A DNA stretch of 64,000 nt, from contig NZ_CADIJP010000004.1 in NCBI RefSeq assembly GCF_902859725.1, forward strand, positions 1 to 64,000. Direction: 5' to 3'. The notes beneath the pieces were generated by a model. That model was given only the letters and a program-made list of their open reading frames with translations. It had not been told where the DNA came from and made no database searches. The stretch comes from Achromobacter mucicolens. Lineage in GTDB: Bacteria > Pseudomonadota > Gammaproteobacteria > Burkholderiales > Burkholderiaceae_B. Position 1 is the first letter of the stretch, and each line of letters begins with the position of its first letter. Shown here piece by piece: positions 55,154-64,000 of this stretch. Both the position numbers and the translations under genes were made by a program.

Positions 55154-56625
55154 ATCTGCCCCTCGCCACCCCGCCGCAAGGCCTGCCCGCCCTGGAGGCG
55201 CGCCTTCGGCAAGACCTCTCCTGGCTGGAAATTCCCGCCAAGAACTGGGTGACGCCCCGGCTGGTCGACGGCCAGCAGGTGCTGGATGTGGCAATCATCG
55301 GCGGCGGCATGGCCGGCCTGGCTGCGGCGGCGTCTCTGAAGCACCTGGGCATCGATGCGCCGATCTTCGATCAGGCGCCCGAAGGCTACGAAGGCCCGTG
55401 GGCCACGACGGCCCGCATGGAAACGCTGCGCTCGCCCAAGCAACTGACTGGTCCCGCGCTGGGCCTGCCCGCGCTGACCTTCCGCGCCTGGTTCGAGGCG
55501 CAATTCGGCCTGGCGGCCTGGGAAGCGCTGGACAAGATTCCCCGCCTGCAATGGATGGACTATCTGCGCTGGTACCGCCGCGTGCTGAACCTGGACGTGC
55601 GCAACGAACACCGCATCCTGTCCGTGCAGCCGCGCGCCGATCAGCTGGTTGCGCTGGACATCCAGTCGCCCGCCGGATGCACGACCGTCCTGGCCCGCCG
55701 CGTCGTGCTGGCCACCGGCCGCGACGGCCTGGGCGGCGCATACGTGCCCGACTTTGCAAAGAAGCTGCCGCGCGACCGTTGGGCGCATTCGTCCGACGTG
55801 ATGGACTACAACACCCTGGCCGGCAAGCGCGTCGGCGTCGTGGGCGCGGGCGCGTCCGCCATGGACAGCGCCGCGACCGCGCTGGAAGCCGGCGCCGCCA
55901 GCGTCGACCTGCTGATCCGCCGCAATGACATCCCGCGCATCAACAAGGGCAAGGGCGCGGGCAACCCGGGCCTGACCCACGGCCACCTGACGCTGCCGGA
56001 CGAATGGAAGTGGAAGATCCGCCACTACATCAACGCCGCGCAAGTGCCGCCCCCGCGCGGCAGCACGCTGCGCGTGTCGCGCCATCCCAATGCGTTCTTC
56101 AACCTGGGCTGTGGCGTGCTGGACCTGGCCCTGGTCGATGACGAGATCAACGTCACCACGCCCAAGGGCGTGTTCGTGCTGGACTTCCTGATCTTCTCCA
56201 CGGGCTTTCGCATCGATTGGACCGTGCGGCCGGAGTTCGCGCCGCTGGCGCCCCACGTGCGCGCCTGGGGCGACCGCTACACGCCGCCGGCCGGCGAGGA
56301 AGACCAGGAACTGCATGACTCGCCTGATCTGGGACCGGTGTTCGAACTGCAGGAGAAAGTCCCCGGCGCCTGCCCGGGCCTGGATCGCGTGCACTGTTTT
56401 TCGTACCCGGCCGCGCTGACGCACGGCACGATCTCGGGCGACATCCCCGCGATCAGCGAAGGCGCCAAGCGCCTGGCGCAAGGCATCGCCGGCCTGTTCT
56501 ACCGCGAAGACGTGGTGACGCACTACGCCAACATGGAAGCGTTCTCGGAGCCCGAAGTGTTCGGTGACGAGTGGACGCCGGCCGCCGCGCCGGCCACGGC
56601 TTCGCAGGCGGAGACCGCGCAATGA
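55150..56625 (+). CDS. Flavin-containing monooxygenase-like NAD(P)/FAD oxidoreductase
   Basis: Flavoenzyme of 491 residues with two dinucleotide folds: FAD at VAIIGGGMAGLAAAASL (about 47-63) and NADP at VGVVGAGASAMDSAATAL (about 220-237). The FSTGFRIDW segment is the conserved ATG-like motif of flavin monooxygenases. It probably hydroxylates or oxidises a heteroatom (N or S) of the substrate imported by the ABC transporter encoded next. It overlaps both neighbours by four bases. The substrate is unknown. Confidence 0.85.
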   Translation: MNLPLATPPQGLPALEARLRQDLSWLEIPAKNWVTPRLVDGQQVLDVAIIGGGMAGLAAAASLKHLGIDAPIFDQAPEGYEGPWATTARMETLRSPKQLTGPALGLPALTFRAWFEAQFGLAAWEALDKIPRLQWMDYLRWYRRVLNLDVRNEHRILSVQPRADQLVALDIQSPAGCTTVLARRVVLATGRDGLGGAYVPDFAKKLPRDRWAHSSDVMDYNTLAGKRVGVVGAGASAMDSAATALEAGAASVDLLIRRNDIPRINKGKGAGNPGLTHGHLTLPDEWKWKIRHYINAAQVPPPRGSTLRVSRHPNAFFNLGCGVLDLALVDDEINVTTPKGVFVLDFLIFSTGFRIDWTVRPEFAPLAPHVRAWGDRYTPPAGEEDQELHDSPDLGPVFELQEKVPGACPGLDRVHCFSYPAALTHGTISGDIPAISEGAKRLAQGIAGLFYREDVVTHYANMEAFSEPEVFGDEWTPAAAPATASQAETAQ

Positions 56626-57596
56626 CCGCATGGCTGCTACGCCGCGTGGCGCAGGCTGCGGTGGTCGTGTTCCTGATGACGCTGATCGTCTTCGTGGGCC
56701 TGCACGCCATCGGCAACCCCGTGGACATCCTGATCGGCCAGGACGTGGACCAGGTGGACCGCGCGCGCATCATCGCCGAACTGGGGCTGGACAAGCCGCT
56801 TTGGCAGCAATACCTGGCCTTCCTGAACGGCGCGCTGCACGGCAACCTGGGCAACAGCTTCGTCTACAACATCCCGGCGATCGAACTGGTGATCCAGCGC
56901 CTGCCGGCCACGCTTGAACTGGCCATCACCGCCCTGTCCTTTGCCGTCATCATCGGCCTGCCGCTGGGTCTGTTTGCCGGTCTGTATCCCGACAGCCGCG
57001 CGGCCAAGATGATCATGGCGGGCAGCATCGTCGGCTTTTCGCTGCCCACCTTCTGGGTGGCGCTGATGCTCATCATGGCGTTCAGCGTGTCGCTGGGCTG
57101 GCTGCCCGCCAGCGGCCGCGGCCAGACGGTGGAGTTCCTGGGCTTTCAGTGGTCGTGGCTCACGGCCGACGGCTGGCGCCACCTGATCCTGCCGGCGCTG
57201 AATCTGTCGCTCTTCAAGATCTCGCTGGTGATCCGCCTGACCCGCGCCGGCGTGCGCGACGTGATGCCGCTGGACTTCGTGAAGTTCGCGCGCGCCAAGG
57301 GCCTGTCGCCGTTCCGCGTGGTTTGTGTCCACGTGCTGCGCAACACCATGATTCCGCTGGTGACGGTGCTGGGCTTGGAGCTGGGCTCGACGATCGCATT
57401 TGCCGTCATCACCGAAAGCATCTTTGCGTGGCCCGGCGCCGGCAAGCTTATCCTGGACAGCCTGAACGCGCTGGACCGCCCCGTGATTGTGGCCTATCTG
57501 ATCGTGGTGGTGTGCCTGTTCGTGACGCTGAACCTGATCGTCGACATTCTGTACAAAGTGCTGGACCCCCGGGTACGGCTGGAGGCCACGGCATGA
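56622..57596 (+). CDS. Peptide/nickel-type ABC transporter permease (DppB-like)
   Basis: Membrane permease of 324 residues with about six transmembrane helices, starting MTAWLLRRVAQAAVVVFLMT. It has the DppB/OppB landmarks GLDKPLWQQYLAFLNGALHG near 48-67, and the cytoplasmic EAA-type loop RAKGLSPFRVVCVHVLRNTM (about 230-250). It pairs with the next gene to form the pore. Start ATG overlaps the monooxygenase stop, and its own stop overlaps the next start, so translation is coupled throughout. Confidence 0.94.
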   Translation: MTAWLLRRVAQAAVVVFLMTLIVFVGLHAIGNPVDILIGQDVDQVDRARIIAELGLDKPLWQQYLAFLNGALHGNLGNSFVYNIPAIELVIQRLPATLELAITALSFAVIIGLPLGLFAGLYPDSRAAKMIMAGSIVGFSLPTFWVALMLIMAFSVSLGWLPASGRGQTVEFLGFQWSWLTADGWRHLILPALNLSLFKISLVIRLTRAGVRDVMPLDFVKFARAKGLSPFRVVCVHVLRNTMIPLVTVLGLELGSTIAFAVITESIFAWPGAGKLILDSLNALDRPVIVAYLIVVVCLFVTLNLIVDILYKVLDPRVRLEATA

Positions 57597-58510
57597 GTTC
57601 CGTATCCCAAACCGCGCAGGCGCCCGCCCTGCGCCGAGAGTCGCCGTGGCGCCGCAACCTTGCCGAGTTCATGTCGTCCAAGACGGCCGTGCTGGGCCTG
57701 GTTGTCGCCACCCTGCTGATCCTGGCCGCCGTGCTGGCGCCGTGGATCTCGCCGCAGAATCCCTATGACCTGCTGCAGATCGACGTGCTGGATTCGCGCC
57801 TGCCGCCGGGTTCCATGAATGGCCTGGACACGTTCCACTACTGGTTGGGCACCGACGGCCAGGGCCGCGACCTGCTGTCGGGCATCCTGTATGGCCTGCG
57901 CATCAGCCTGATGGTGGGCGTGGGCTCGGCGCTGATCGCCGGCATCATCGGCACGCTGCTGGGCCTTTTGGCCGCCTACGCCGGCGGCAAGGTCGACGCC
58001 TTCATCATGCGCCTCGTGGACCTGATCCTGTCGTTCCCGTCGATCCTGGTCGCGATGATGATCCTGGCCTATCTGGGCAAGGGCGTGGGCAACGTGGTGC
58101 TGACGCTGGTGATCCTGGAATGGGCCTATTACGCCCGCACCGCGCGCGGCCAGGCCCTGGTCGAGCGCCGCCGCGAATACGTGGAAGCCGCCCGCTGCCT
58201 GGACATTCCCAACTGGCGGATCATGTTGAAGCACATCCTGCCCAACTGCCTGCCGCCGCTGATCGTCATCGGCACGCTGCAGATTGCGCGCGCCATCACG
58301 CTGGAAGCCACGCTGAGCTTCCTGGGACTGGGCGTGCCCGTGACCGAACCGTCGCTGGGCCTGCTGATTTCCAACGGCTTCCAATACATGCTGTCCGGCG
58401 AATACTGGATCAGCTTCTACCCCGGCATCGCGTTGCTCATCACCATCGTGGCGATCAATCTGGTGGGCGACCGCCTGCGCGACGTGCTGAACCCGAGGAC
58501 CCACAAATGA
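57593..58510 (+). CDS. Peptide/nickel-type ABC transporter permease (DppC-like)
   Basis: Second permease, 305 residues, about six membrane helices. The DppC/OppC signature is present at HYWLGTDGQGRDLLSGILYG (about 82-101), and the EAA-type loop is AARCLDIPNWRIMLKHILPN (about 197-216). Overlaps both neighbouring genes by four bases. With DppB-like it forms the heterodimeric channel for small peptides or peptide-like molecules. Confidence 0.94.
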   Translation: MSSVSQTAQAPALRRESPWRRNLAEFMSSKTAVLGLVVATLLILAAVLAPWISPQNPYDLLQIDVLDSRLPPGSMNGLDTFHYWLGTDGQGRDLLSGILYGLRISLMVGVGSALIAGIIGTLLGLLAAYAGGKVDAFIMRLVDLILSFPSILVAMMILAYLGKGVGNVVLTLVILEWAYYARTARGQALVERRREYVEAARCLDIPNWRIMLKHILPNCLPPLIVIGTLQIARAITLEATLSFLGLGVPVTEPSLGLLISNGFQYMLSGEYWISFYPGIALLITIVAINLVGDRLRDVLNPRTHK

Positions 58511-59520
58511 CCGACCGCTCTGCCTCGGCTGGCGCGCCGGCCACGCTTGAAGTGCGCAACCTGCGCACGCACTTCCATACCCGCGCGGGCGTGCTGCCCG
58601 CCGTGGACGACGTCTCTTTCACCTTGCCTCGCGGCAAGATCCTGGGCCTGGTCGGCGAATCCGGCTCGGGCAAGTCCGTGACGGGCTTTTCCATCATGGG
58701 TCTGGTCGATGCGCCGGGCCGCATCGTGGGCGGCCAGGTCCTGTTCCAGGGCCGCGACCTGACCACGCTGCCCCCGCGCGAATTGCGCCGCCTGCAGGGC
58801 AACCGCATCGCCATGATCTTCCAGGATCCGATGATGACGCTGAACCCCGTGCTGCGGGTGGACGTGCAGATGATCGAGACGGTGCGCGCGCATAACAAGA
58901 TGAGCAGCGCCCAGGCCCGCATCCTGGCGCGCGACACGCTGGGCATGATGGGCATCCCCAGCCCCGAGGAACGCCTGCTCGCCTATCCGCATCAGTTGTC
59001 TGGCGGCATGCGCCAGCGCGTGGCCATCGCCATTGCCATGCTGCACCGGCCGGACCTCATCATTGCCGACGAACCCACCACCGCGCTGGACGTCACCATC
59101 CAGGCGCAGATCCTGTCCGAAGTGCAGAAGCTGGCCCAGCAGCACGGCACCAGCCTTATCTGGATCACCCACGACCTGTCGGTGGTGGCGGGCCTTGCCG
59201 ACGAAGTGGCCGTCATGTACGCCGGGCGCATCGTCGAACACGGCAAGGTCGACGACGTGCTGGACCGTCCGCAGCACCCGTACACCGTGGGCCTGATCGA
59301 CAGCCTGCCCAGCAACAATGCGCGCGGCCAGCGCCTGCGCCAGATTCCTGGCATGACGCCCAACCTGCTGCACCTGCCGGCCGGCTGTGCCTTCGCGGCG
59401 CGCTGCTCGCGCGCCACCGCCGCCTGCGGCCAGCAACCCGGCATCACCCAAGCCTTACCCCAACACAACGTGCGCTGCTTCCATCCTTCCATCCAGATCC
59501 ACCGCGAGGTGGCGGCATGA
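58507..59520 (+). CDS. ABC transporter ATPase (DppD-like)
   Basis: ATP-binding subunit of 337 residues. Walker A is GESGSGKS (about 51-58), the signature is LSGGMRQR, Walker B is [12 protein letters not shown] and the switch His is in ITHDLS. The C-terminal oligopeptide extension contains a four-Cys-like pattern ([20 protein letters not shown]) seen in DppD/OppD, where it can bind an Fe-S cluster. Overlaps both neighbours by four bases. Confidence 0.95.
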   Translation: MTDRSASAGAPATLEVRNLRTHFHTRAGVLPAVDDVSFTLPRGKILGLVGESGSGKSVTGFSIMGLVDAPGRIVGGQVLFQGRDLTTLPPRELRRLQGNRIAMIFQDPMMTLNPVLRVDVQMIETVRAHNKMSSAQARILARDTLGMMGIPSPEERLLAYPHQLSGGMRQRVAIAIAMLHRPDLIIADEPTTALDVTIQAQILSEVQKLAQQHGTSLIWITHDLSVVAGLADEVAVMYAGRIVEHGKVDDVLDRPQHPYTVGLIDSLPSNNARGQRLRQIPGMTPNLLHLPAGCAFAARCSRATAACGQQPGITQALPQHNVRCFHPSIQIHREVAA

Positions 59521-60542
59521 GCGCCATTTCCGCTGCCAACGCCCCCACGCCGCTGATCGACCTGCGTCAGGTCAGCAAGCGCTTTGGCGAACGCAAGGTC
59601 GGCGCCGCCGGCCGCGCCATGCAGTCGCTGGGCCTGTCCAAGCCGCCCGCCATCACGCGCGCCGTGGACCACGTCGATCTGATCGTGAATCCTGGCGAGG
59701 TCGTCGGCCTGGTCGGTGAATCCGGCTGCGGCAAGTCCACCCTGGGCCGCATCGCGGCGGGCCTGCTCACGCCCTCGGGCGGTGAAGTCCGCATCAATGG
59801 CGTGCGCCCCGCCGACATGAATCCGGCCGAGGCCCACGCCGCGCGCCTGAAGGTGCAGATGATCTTCCAGGATCCGTACGCCAGCCTCAACCCGCGCCTG
59901 CGCGTGGACGAGATCGTGGGCGAGGCCGCCCGCATCCACGGCCTGGTCGGCAACGGCGACTTCGACGACTACGTCAGCGCGCAATTGGAACGCGCGGGCC
60001 TGGACCCGTCGCTGCGCCAGCGTTACCCGCACCAGTTCAGCGGCGGCCAACGCCAGCGCATCGGCATCGCCCGCGCGCTGGCGGTGCAGCCGTCCATGCT
60101 GGTCTGCGACGAAGCCGTGGCCGCGCTGGACGTCTCGATCCAGGCGCAGATCCTGAACCTGTTCATGGACCTGCGCGAAGAACTGAACTTGACGTATCTG
60201 TTCATCAGCCATGACCTGGGCGTGGTCGAACACCTGTCCGATCGCGTGGTCATCATGTACCTGGGCCGAGTCGTGGAAACGGCGACGGTGGAAGAGGTCT
60301 TCCGCCGTCCCAACCACCCTTACACGCAGGCTCTGCTGGCCGAAATCCCCAGCCTGAAATCGCGCCACAAGACCTTCACCGCGATCAAGGGCGAGATTCC
60401 CAGCCCGCTCAATCCGCCCACCGGCTGTCATTTCCATCCGCGGTGTCCGCACGCGATGCCGCGCTGCAAGACCGAGGTTCCCACGTTGAAGGGAATCGCC
60501 ATCAACCACCTGAGCGCCTGTCACCTGAACGACATGGCCTGA
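59517..60542 (+). CDS. ABC transporter ATPase (DppF-like)
   Basis: Second ATP-binding subunit of 341 residues. Walker A GESGCGKS (about 69-76), signature FSGGQRQR, Walker [13 protein letters not shown] (the usual P of DEP is replaced by A), and the C-terminal [17 protein letters not shown] of DppF/OppF. Compared with DppD it has an N-terminal insertion, [20 protein letters not shown] (about 25-44). It ends 74 bases before the binding-protein gene, the only sizeable gap in the operon. Confidence 0.95.
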   Translation: MSAISAANAPTPLIDLRQVSKRFGERKVGAAGRAMQSLGLSKPPAITRAVDHVDLIVNPGEVVGLVGESGCGKSTLGRIAAGLLTPSGGEVRINGVRPADMNPAEAHAARLKVQMIFQDPYASLNPRLRVDEIVGEAARIHGLVGNGDFDDYVSAQLERAGLDPSLRQRYPHQFSGGQRQRIGIARALAVQPSMLVCDEAVAALDVSIQAQILNLFMDLREELNLTYLFISHDLGVVEHLSDRVVIMYLGRVVETATVEEVFRRPNHPYTQALLAEIPSLKSRHKTFTAIKGEIPSPLNPPTGCHFHPRCPHAMPRCKTEVPTLKGIAINHLSACHLNDMA

Positions 60543-60616
60543 CCATCACTGGCCGCGGCACGACCGCCGCGGCCGCTGGACCCACACCGTTCCCCCTTCA
60601 CCAAGGATCCCGGACA

Positions 60617-62188
60617 ATGAAACGCCTGATTCTCTCGACCCTCACCGCCGCCATCCTGGGCGCCTCGGCCGCCGCCTCCGCGGACAACCTGTCGATCGGC
60701 TTTGCCGACCCGCTGTCGTCGCTGGACCCGCAGCTGAACAACCACGCCGGCGACCGTTCGGTGGCCCTGCACTTCTGGGACCTCCTGATCGAGAACAAGT
60801 GGAACAAGCTGCAGCCGGGCCTGGCCGTGAGCTGGAAGCCGCTGGACAACACCACCTGGGAATTCAAGCTGCGTGAAGGCGTCAAGTGGCAGGACGGCAC
60901 GCCGTTCACCGCCGACGACCTGATCTACTCCTACACCCGCGCCCGCGGCGTGCCGGGCAGCGTCGCCACCTACGCCGGCTACCTGCGCACCATCGACACG
61001 ATGACCGCCAAGGATCCGCTGACCCTCATCATCAAGACCAAGGCCCCCAACCCCGACCTGCCGCTTAACCTGGCGTCCATCCACGTCGTCAGCAAGCACG
61101 TCGGCGAAAAGTCCTCGACCGAAGACTACAACTCGGGCAAGGCCATGGTCGGCACCGGCCCGTACAAGTTCGTCTCCTACACGCCCGGCGACCGCGTCCT
61201 GATGGAACGCAACGACGCCTACTGGGGCGACAAGCAGATCTGGGAGAAGGTCAACTACCGCTACATCAACAACGCCGCCGCCCGCACCGCCGCCCTCTTG
61301 GCCGGCGACGTGGACGTGATTGACAAGGTGTCGGTATCCGACCTGGCCAAGCTGGAGAAGGCCGCCAACATCTCGGTCTACCCGTACGACGGCCTGCGCG
61401 TCATGCTGCTGCAACCCAGCTTCAACCCGGCGCCCAACCAGTACATCACCGACAACAACGGCAAGCCCCTGGACAAGAACCCGCTCCTGGACGTGCGCGT
61501 GCGCCAGGCGCTGAACCTGGCCATCAACCGCAAGGCCATCGCCGACCGCATCCTGCAAGGCGCCGCCACCGAAGCCAACCAGTGGATGCCCAAGGGCACC
61601 TTCGGCTACAACCCCGAGATCAAGGACATCCCCAACGACGTCGCGCAAGCCAAGAAGCTGCTGGCCGAAGCGGGCTTTCCCGACGGCTTCAAGCTGACCA
61701 TGCACGTGCCCAACGACCGCTACCCGCAAGGCCCGGAAACGGCCCAGGCGGTGGCGCAGTTCTGGACCCGCGTGGGCGTGAAGACCCAGGTGGAAGTCGT
61801 GCCGTGGGCCGTGTACTCGGGCCGCGCCAACAAGAACGAATTCGCCGTCAGCATGCTGGCATGGGGCAACGGCACGGGCGAAGCCAGCTACGCGCTGGTC
61901 AACATCCTGGCCACCGTCGACGCCAAGAAGGGCCTGGGCGCCTCCAACTGGGGCCACTACACGAACCCCAAGGTCGACACCGCGCTGGAGCAATCCACCT
62001 CGGAATTCGACGTGGCCAAGCGTGAAGCCATCCTGCGCGACTCCGTCAAGCTCGTGTCCGACGACGTCGGCATCATCCCGCTGTTCCACTACAAGAACAT
62101 CTGGGCCACCAAGAAGGGTCTGAAGGTCACCCCGATGACCAGCGACCGCACGGCCGCCATGATGGTCACCAAGGTCTCGGACAAGTAA
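60617..62188 (+). CDS. Peptide-type ABC transporter solute-binding protein (DppA-like)
   Basis: Periplasmic binding protein of 523 residues, family 5. Signal peptide MKRLILSTLTAAILGASAAA, cleavage near SAADN (about 24). Landmarks: FADPLSSLDPQLNNHAGDRS, EFKLREGVKWQDGTPFTADD (SBP_bac_5 core) and VRQALNLAINRKAIADRILQ. No lipobox, so it is free in the periplasm. It is preceded by an AAGGA site and followed after 3 bases by the hydrolase gene. Its ligand defines the system and is unknown. Peptides, opines or nickel complexes are possible for this family. Confidence 0.94.
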   Translation: MKRLILSTLTAAILGASAAASADNLSIGFADPLSSLDPQLNNHAGDRSVALHFWDLLIENKWNKLQPGLAVSWKPLDNTTWEFKLREGVKWQDGTPFTADDLIYSYTRARGVPGSVATYAGYLRTIDTMTAKDPLTLIIKTKAPNPDLPLNLASIHVVSKHVGEKSSTEDYNSGKAMVGTGPYKFVSYTPGDRVLMERNDAYWGDKQIWEKVNYRYINNAAARTAALLAGDVDVIDKVSVSDLAKLEKAANISVYPYDGLRVMLLQPSFNPAPNQYITDNNGKPLDKNPLLDVRVRQALNLAINRKAIADRILQGAATEANQWMPKGTFGYNPEIKDIPNDVAQAKKLLAEAGFPDGFKLTMHVPNDRYPQGPETAQAVAQFWTRVGVKTQVEVVPWAVYSGRANKNEFAVSMLAWGNGTGEASYALVNILATVDAKKGLGASNWGHYTNPKVDTALEQSTSEFDVAKREAILRDSVKLVSDDVGIIPLFHYKNIWATKKGLKVTPMTSDRTAAMMVTKVSDK

Positions 62189-62191
62189 GCC

Positions 62192-63541
62192 ATGGCGCCG
62201 ACCCTGCACATCAGCCCCGCGGACGCTCTCATCGACGTCCCGCGCCAGATCCGCGTCGAACACGTCGCGCCCGGCGCCACCGTCGAGATCACCGCCCTCA
62301 CCCGCCGCAACGGCGTGCTCTGGCAAGCCCAGGCCGCCTACACGGCAGGCGAGGACGGCGCCGTCGACCTGACCCGCGACGCCCCCGTCTCGGGCGACTA
62401 CACCGGCCTGGCCCCGATGGGGCTGATCTGGGCGCAGTCTCCCGATGACGGCAAGAGCCGCGAGTACTTCAACCAGCCGGTGACCGACGCCCTCGTCACC
62501 GAGGTGGTGGTCCGCGCCGAAGGCGCCGAGGCGCGCGGCAGCTTCACGCAACGCCTGGCGGCCGACGGCGTCACGCGCGTCGAGGTCCGCGAGGAAGGCC
62601 TGGTCGGCACCCTGTACCTGCCCGCCGGCAGCGCCCCGGGAGCGCATCCCGCCGTCATGATCCTGAACGGGTCCGGCGGCGGCATCAACGAACCGCGCGC
62701 CGCCCTGTACGCCTCGCGCGGCTACGCCGCCTTCGCGCTGGCGTACTTCAAGGCGCCCGGCCTGTCGGACTACATTTCCAACACCCCGCTGGAGTACTTC
62801 CAGACGGGCCTGCGCTGGTTGCGCAAGAAGGTCCAGCCCCTGCACGACTTCGTCGCCATCAGCGGCCAGTCGCGCGGCGGCGAACTGGTGCTGCTCTTGG
62901 GCGCCACCTTCCCGAAGGAAGTATCGGCCGTCGTCGCCTACGTGCCCGGCGCCGTCGTGCACAGCGGCCAGAACGCCTGCGACCCCAAGATCGGCCGCGA
63001 AGGCCCGACCTGGCTGCTGGGTGGCAAGCCCATCCCCCACGTCTGGGAAAACAACCGCACGGCGACCTGGGCCCCGTTCGATGAAGGCCCCGCGCCCCAT
63101 CGCCACGAAAAAGCCATCCTGACGGCCTTGCAGGACCCCGACGCCGTGGCGCGCGCGCGCATCCGCGTGGAAGACATCGAAGGCCCGGTCATGCTGCTGT
63201 CCGGCACCGACGACGGCTCGTGGCCGTCCAGCCTGTACTCGAAGATGGTGCAGGACAAGCTGACCGAAGTGCGGCACCCGTACCCGGTCCAGTGGCTGGA
63301 CTACGAGAACGGCGGCCACTCGATCCTGTTCCCCTACGTGCCCACCACCCAGCTCGTGTATGCCCACCCCGTGTCGGGCAAGATCAGCACCAGCGGCGGC
63401 AACCCCAAGGACAACGCCCGCGCCGACCAGGAATCCTGGGAAGGCGTGAAGACGTTCCTGGACGCGGCGGTAAAGGCCAAGGGCGCGGCGGCTGGCAAGC
63501 CGGCAGCGACCACGAACGATGCCTCGGGCAACGTCCGCTGA
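62192..63541 (+). CDS. Acyl-CoA thioester hydrolase/BAAT-type hydrolase
   Basis: Alpha/beta hydrolase of 449 residues. The N-terminal Ig-like domain (about 1-110, LHISPADALIDVPRQIRVEH) is the Bhal_N/BAAT_N type, followed by the BAAT C-terminal hydrolase with the nucleophile in SGQSRGG, the acid probably in SGTDDGSWPS and the His in NGGHSI. Mammalian relatives conjugate or hydrolyse acyl-CoA. Bacterial members are mostly uncharacterised. There is no signal peptide. It follows the binding-protein gene by 3 bases, so it is in the same transcript. Confidence 0.85.
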   Translation: MAPTLHISPADALIDVPRQIRVEHVAPGATVEITALTRRNGVLWQAQAAYTAGEDGAVDLTRDAPVSGDYTGLAPMGLIWAQSPDDGKSREYFNQPVTDALVTEVVVRAEGAEARGSFTQRLAADGVTRVEVREEGLVGTLYLPAGSAPGAHPAVMILNGSGGGINEPRAALYASRGYAAFALAYFKAPGLSDYISNTPLEYFQTGLRWLRKKVQPLHDFVAISGQSRGGELVLLLGATFPKEVSAVVAYVPGAVVHSGQNACDPKIGREGPTWLLGGKPIPHVWENNRTATWAPFDEGPAPHRHEKAILTALQDPDAVARARIRVEDIEGPVMLLSGTDDGSWPSSLYSKMVQDKLTEVRHPYPVQWLDYENGGHSILFPYVPTTQLVYAHPVSGKISTSGGNPKDNARADQESWEGVKTFLDAAVKAKGAAAGKPAATTNDASGNVR

Positions 63542-63565
63542 ACGAAACTTTAGGAGACCTCCTCA

Positions 63566-64000
63566 ATGGCACAACAACCGATCGTCTACGACATCAGCAA
63601 AGACATCGTCGACCAGCTCGTGGGCCTGGCGCCCGGCAGCCAGACTTTTGACGTGCGCCACAAGCGCGACAAGGTCGCCGCCGCCACGCAAGGCAGCTAC
63701 GACGCCCTCTTCGACCCCGCCCTGCCCGGCCTGCCGCTGGCCGACCGCCTGCTGGTCGCGCTGTACGCCACGCGCATCACCCCGTCGCCGCTTTTGGCCG
63801 CGCACTATCGCGCCCGTGCGGTCGAGGCCGGCGTGCCGGCCGCGGACATCGCCGTCGCCGAATCCGGCAAGCCGGCCGATGCCGCCGACCCCCGCCTGGC
63901 CGCCATCCTGGAATTCACCCGCAAGCTGATCGAAAAGCCGGTCGAAGGCGACGAAGCCGCGTTGAAGACGCTGCCGGCTGCGGGGGTTTCCACCCCGGCC
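63566..64000 (+). CDS. CMD-domain protein (carboxymuconolactone decarboxylase family), 3' end outside window
   Basis: The first 145 codons are in the window. The start MAQQPIVYDISKDIVDQLVG and PLADRLLVALYATRITPSPL fit the CMD/alkylhydroperoxidase-like family often found next to peptide-type ABC transporters and flavin oxidoreductases. The redox cysteines of the CxxC motif, if present, would lie beyond the part seen here. An AGGAGAC ribosome site precedes the ATG. It is the last visible gene of the operon that begins at 54176. Confidence 0.75.
   Translation, partial: MAQQPIVYDISKDIVDQLVGLAPGSQTFDVRHKRDKVAAATQGSYDALFDPALPGLPLADRLLVALYATRITPSPLLAAHYRARAVEAGVPAADIAVAESGKPADAADPRLAAILEFTRKLIEKPVEGDEAALKTLPAAGVSTPA

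Noticed and set aside
60521-63367. Open frame of 948 codons on the minus strand
   Set aside because: Antisense to the binding-protein and hydrolase genes, Gly/Val/Arg-rich with no motif. The opposite strand encodes clear families.

Overview
The window reads as the chromosome of a high-GC betaproteobacterium of the Alcaligenaceae, most likely Achromobacter (Bordetella is the next choice). The grounds are strong GC-rich codon bias, two Bug-type (tripartite tricarboxylate) solute-binding proteins with LysR or IclR regulators, a Wsp-type chemosensory operon, an AadA-like nucleotidyltransferase and a guaB-guaA pair. Into this backbone is inserted a foreign block of about 15.5 kb. It lies between the 3' end of guaA and a displaced copy of that 3' end, and matches the architecture I know as GIsul2: int at guaA, arsenic resistance, and sul2 with ISCR2.

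Layout. 1-3009: the end of a Wsp-like signalling operon (wspA-wspB-wspC, minus strand). 3262-9383: an amidase, a truncated haemoglobin, and a nuclease-helicase overlapping a FAN1-like VRR-NUC nuclease. 9644-13468: a membrane dehydrogenase operon (TAT-exported small subunit, GMC flavoprotein, triheme cytochrome c). 13819-18383: an FAD oxidoreductase, an SDR, an AadA-like enzyme and a secreted protein. 18752-23596: a lone 1614-residue DUF4011-helicase-nuclease-DUF3320 protein (Hhe-like defence), followed by what looks like the original guaA terminator. 23765-39242: the island. 39225-42378: guaA and guaB. 42572-46942: small chromosomal genes, including a CopG-type regulator with a PHB-depolymerase-like esterase. 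46965-54016: two Bug-protein clusters, one with a 2-hydroxyacid dehydrogenase and one with a cyclase. 54176-64000: a tightly overlapping operon of LysR, flavin monooxygenase, peptide-type ABC transporter, BAAT-like hydrolase and CMD protein.

The island is the most informative part. Its cargo is sul2, a truncated glmM, ISCR2 and an arsR-arsH-arsC-acr3 operon. Its mobility module combines a tyrosine integrase, an AlpA-like protein, an IncQ-type RepA-RepC pair with three tandem 22-bp iterons, an IncP-like oriT, and only three mating-pore genes (trbJ, trbK-like, trbL). I see no relaxase, no coupling protein and no primase. Together these suggest an element that excises, may replicate, and is carried by an IncP helper plasmid whose mating pore it may modify, in parallel with how SGI1 exploits IncC plasmids. 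A third copy of the guaA tail inside the island (27057) splits it into a 3.3-kb sul2-ISCR2 unit and a 12.2-kb ars-trb-rep-int unit, each starting with the same pair of likely integrase arm sites at the same spacing. An 11-bp phased repeat array between oriT and the replication region is unexplained.

No rRNA, tRNA or CRISPR array was recognised. Family assignments come from reading motifs, not from database searches.
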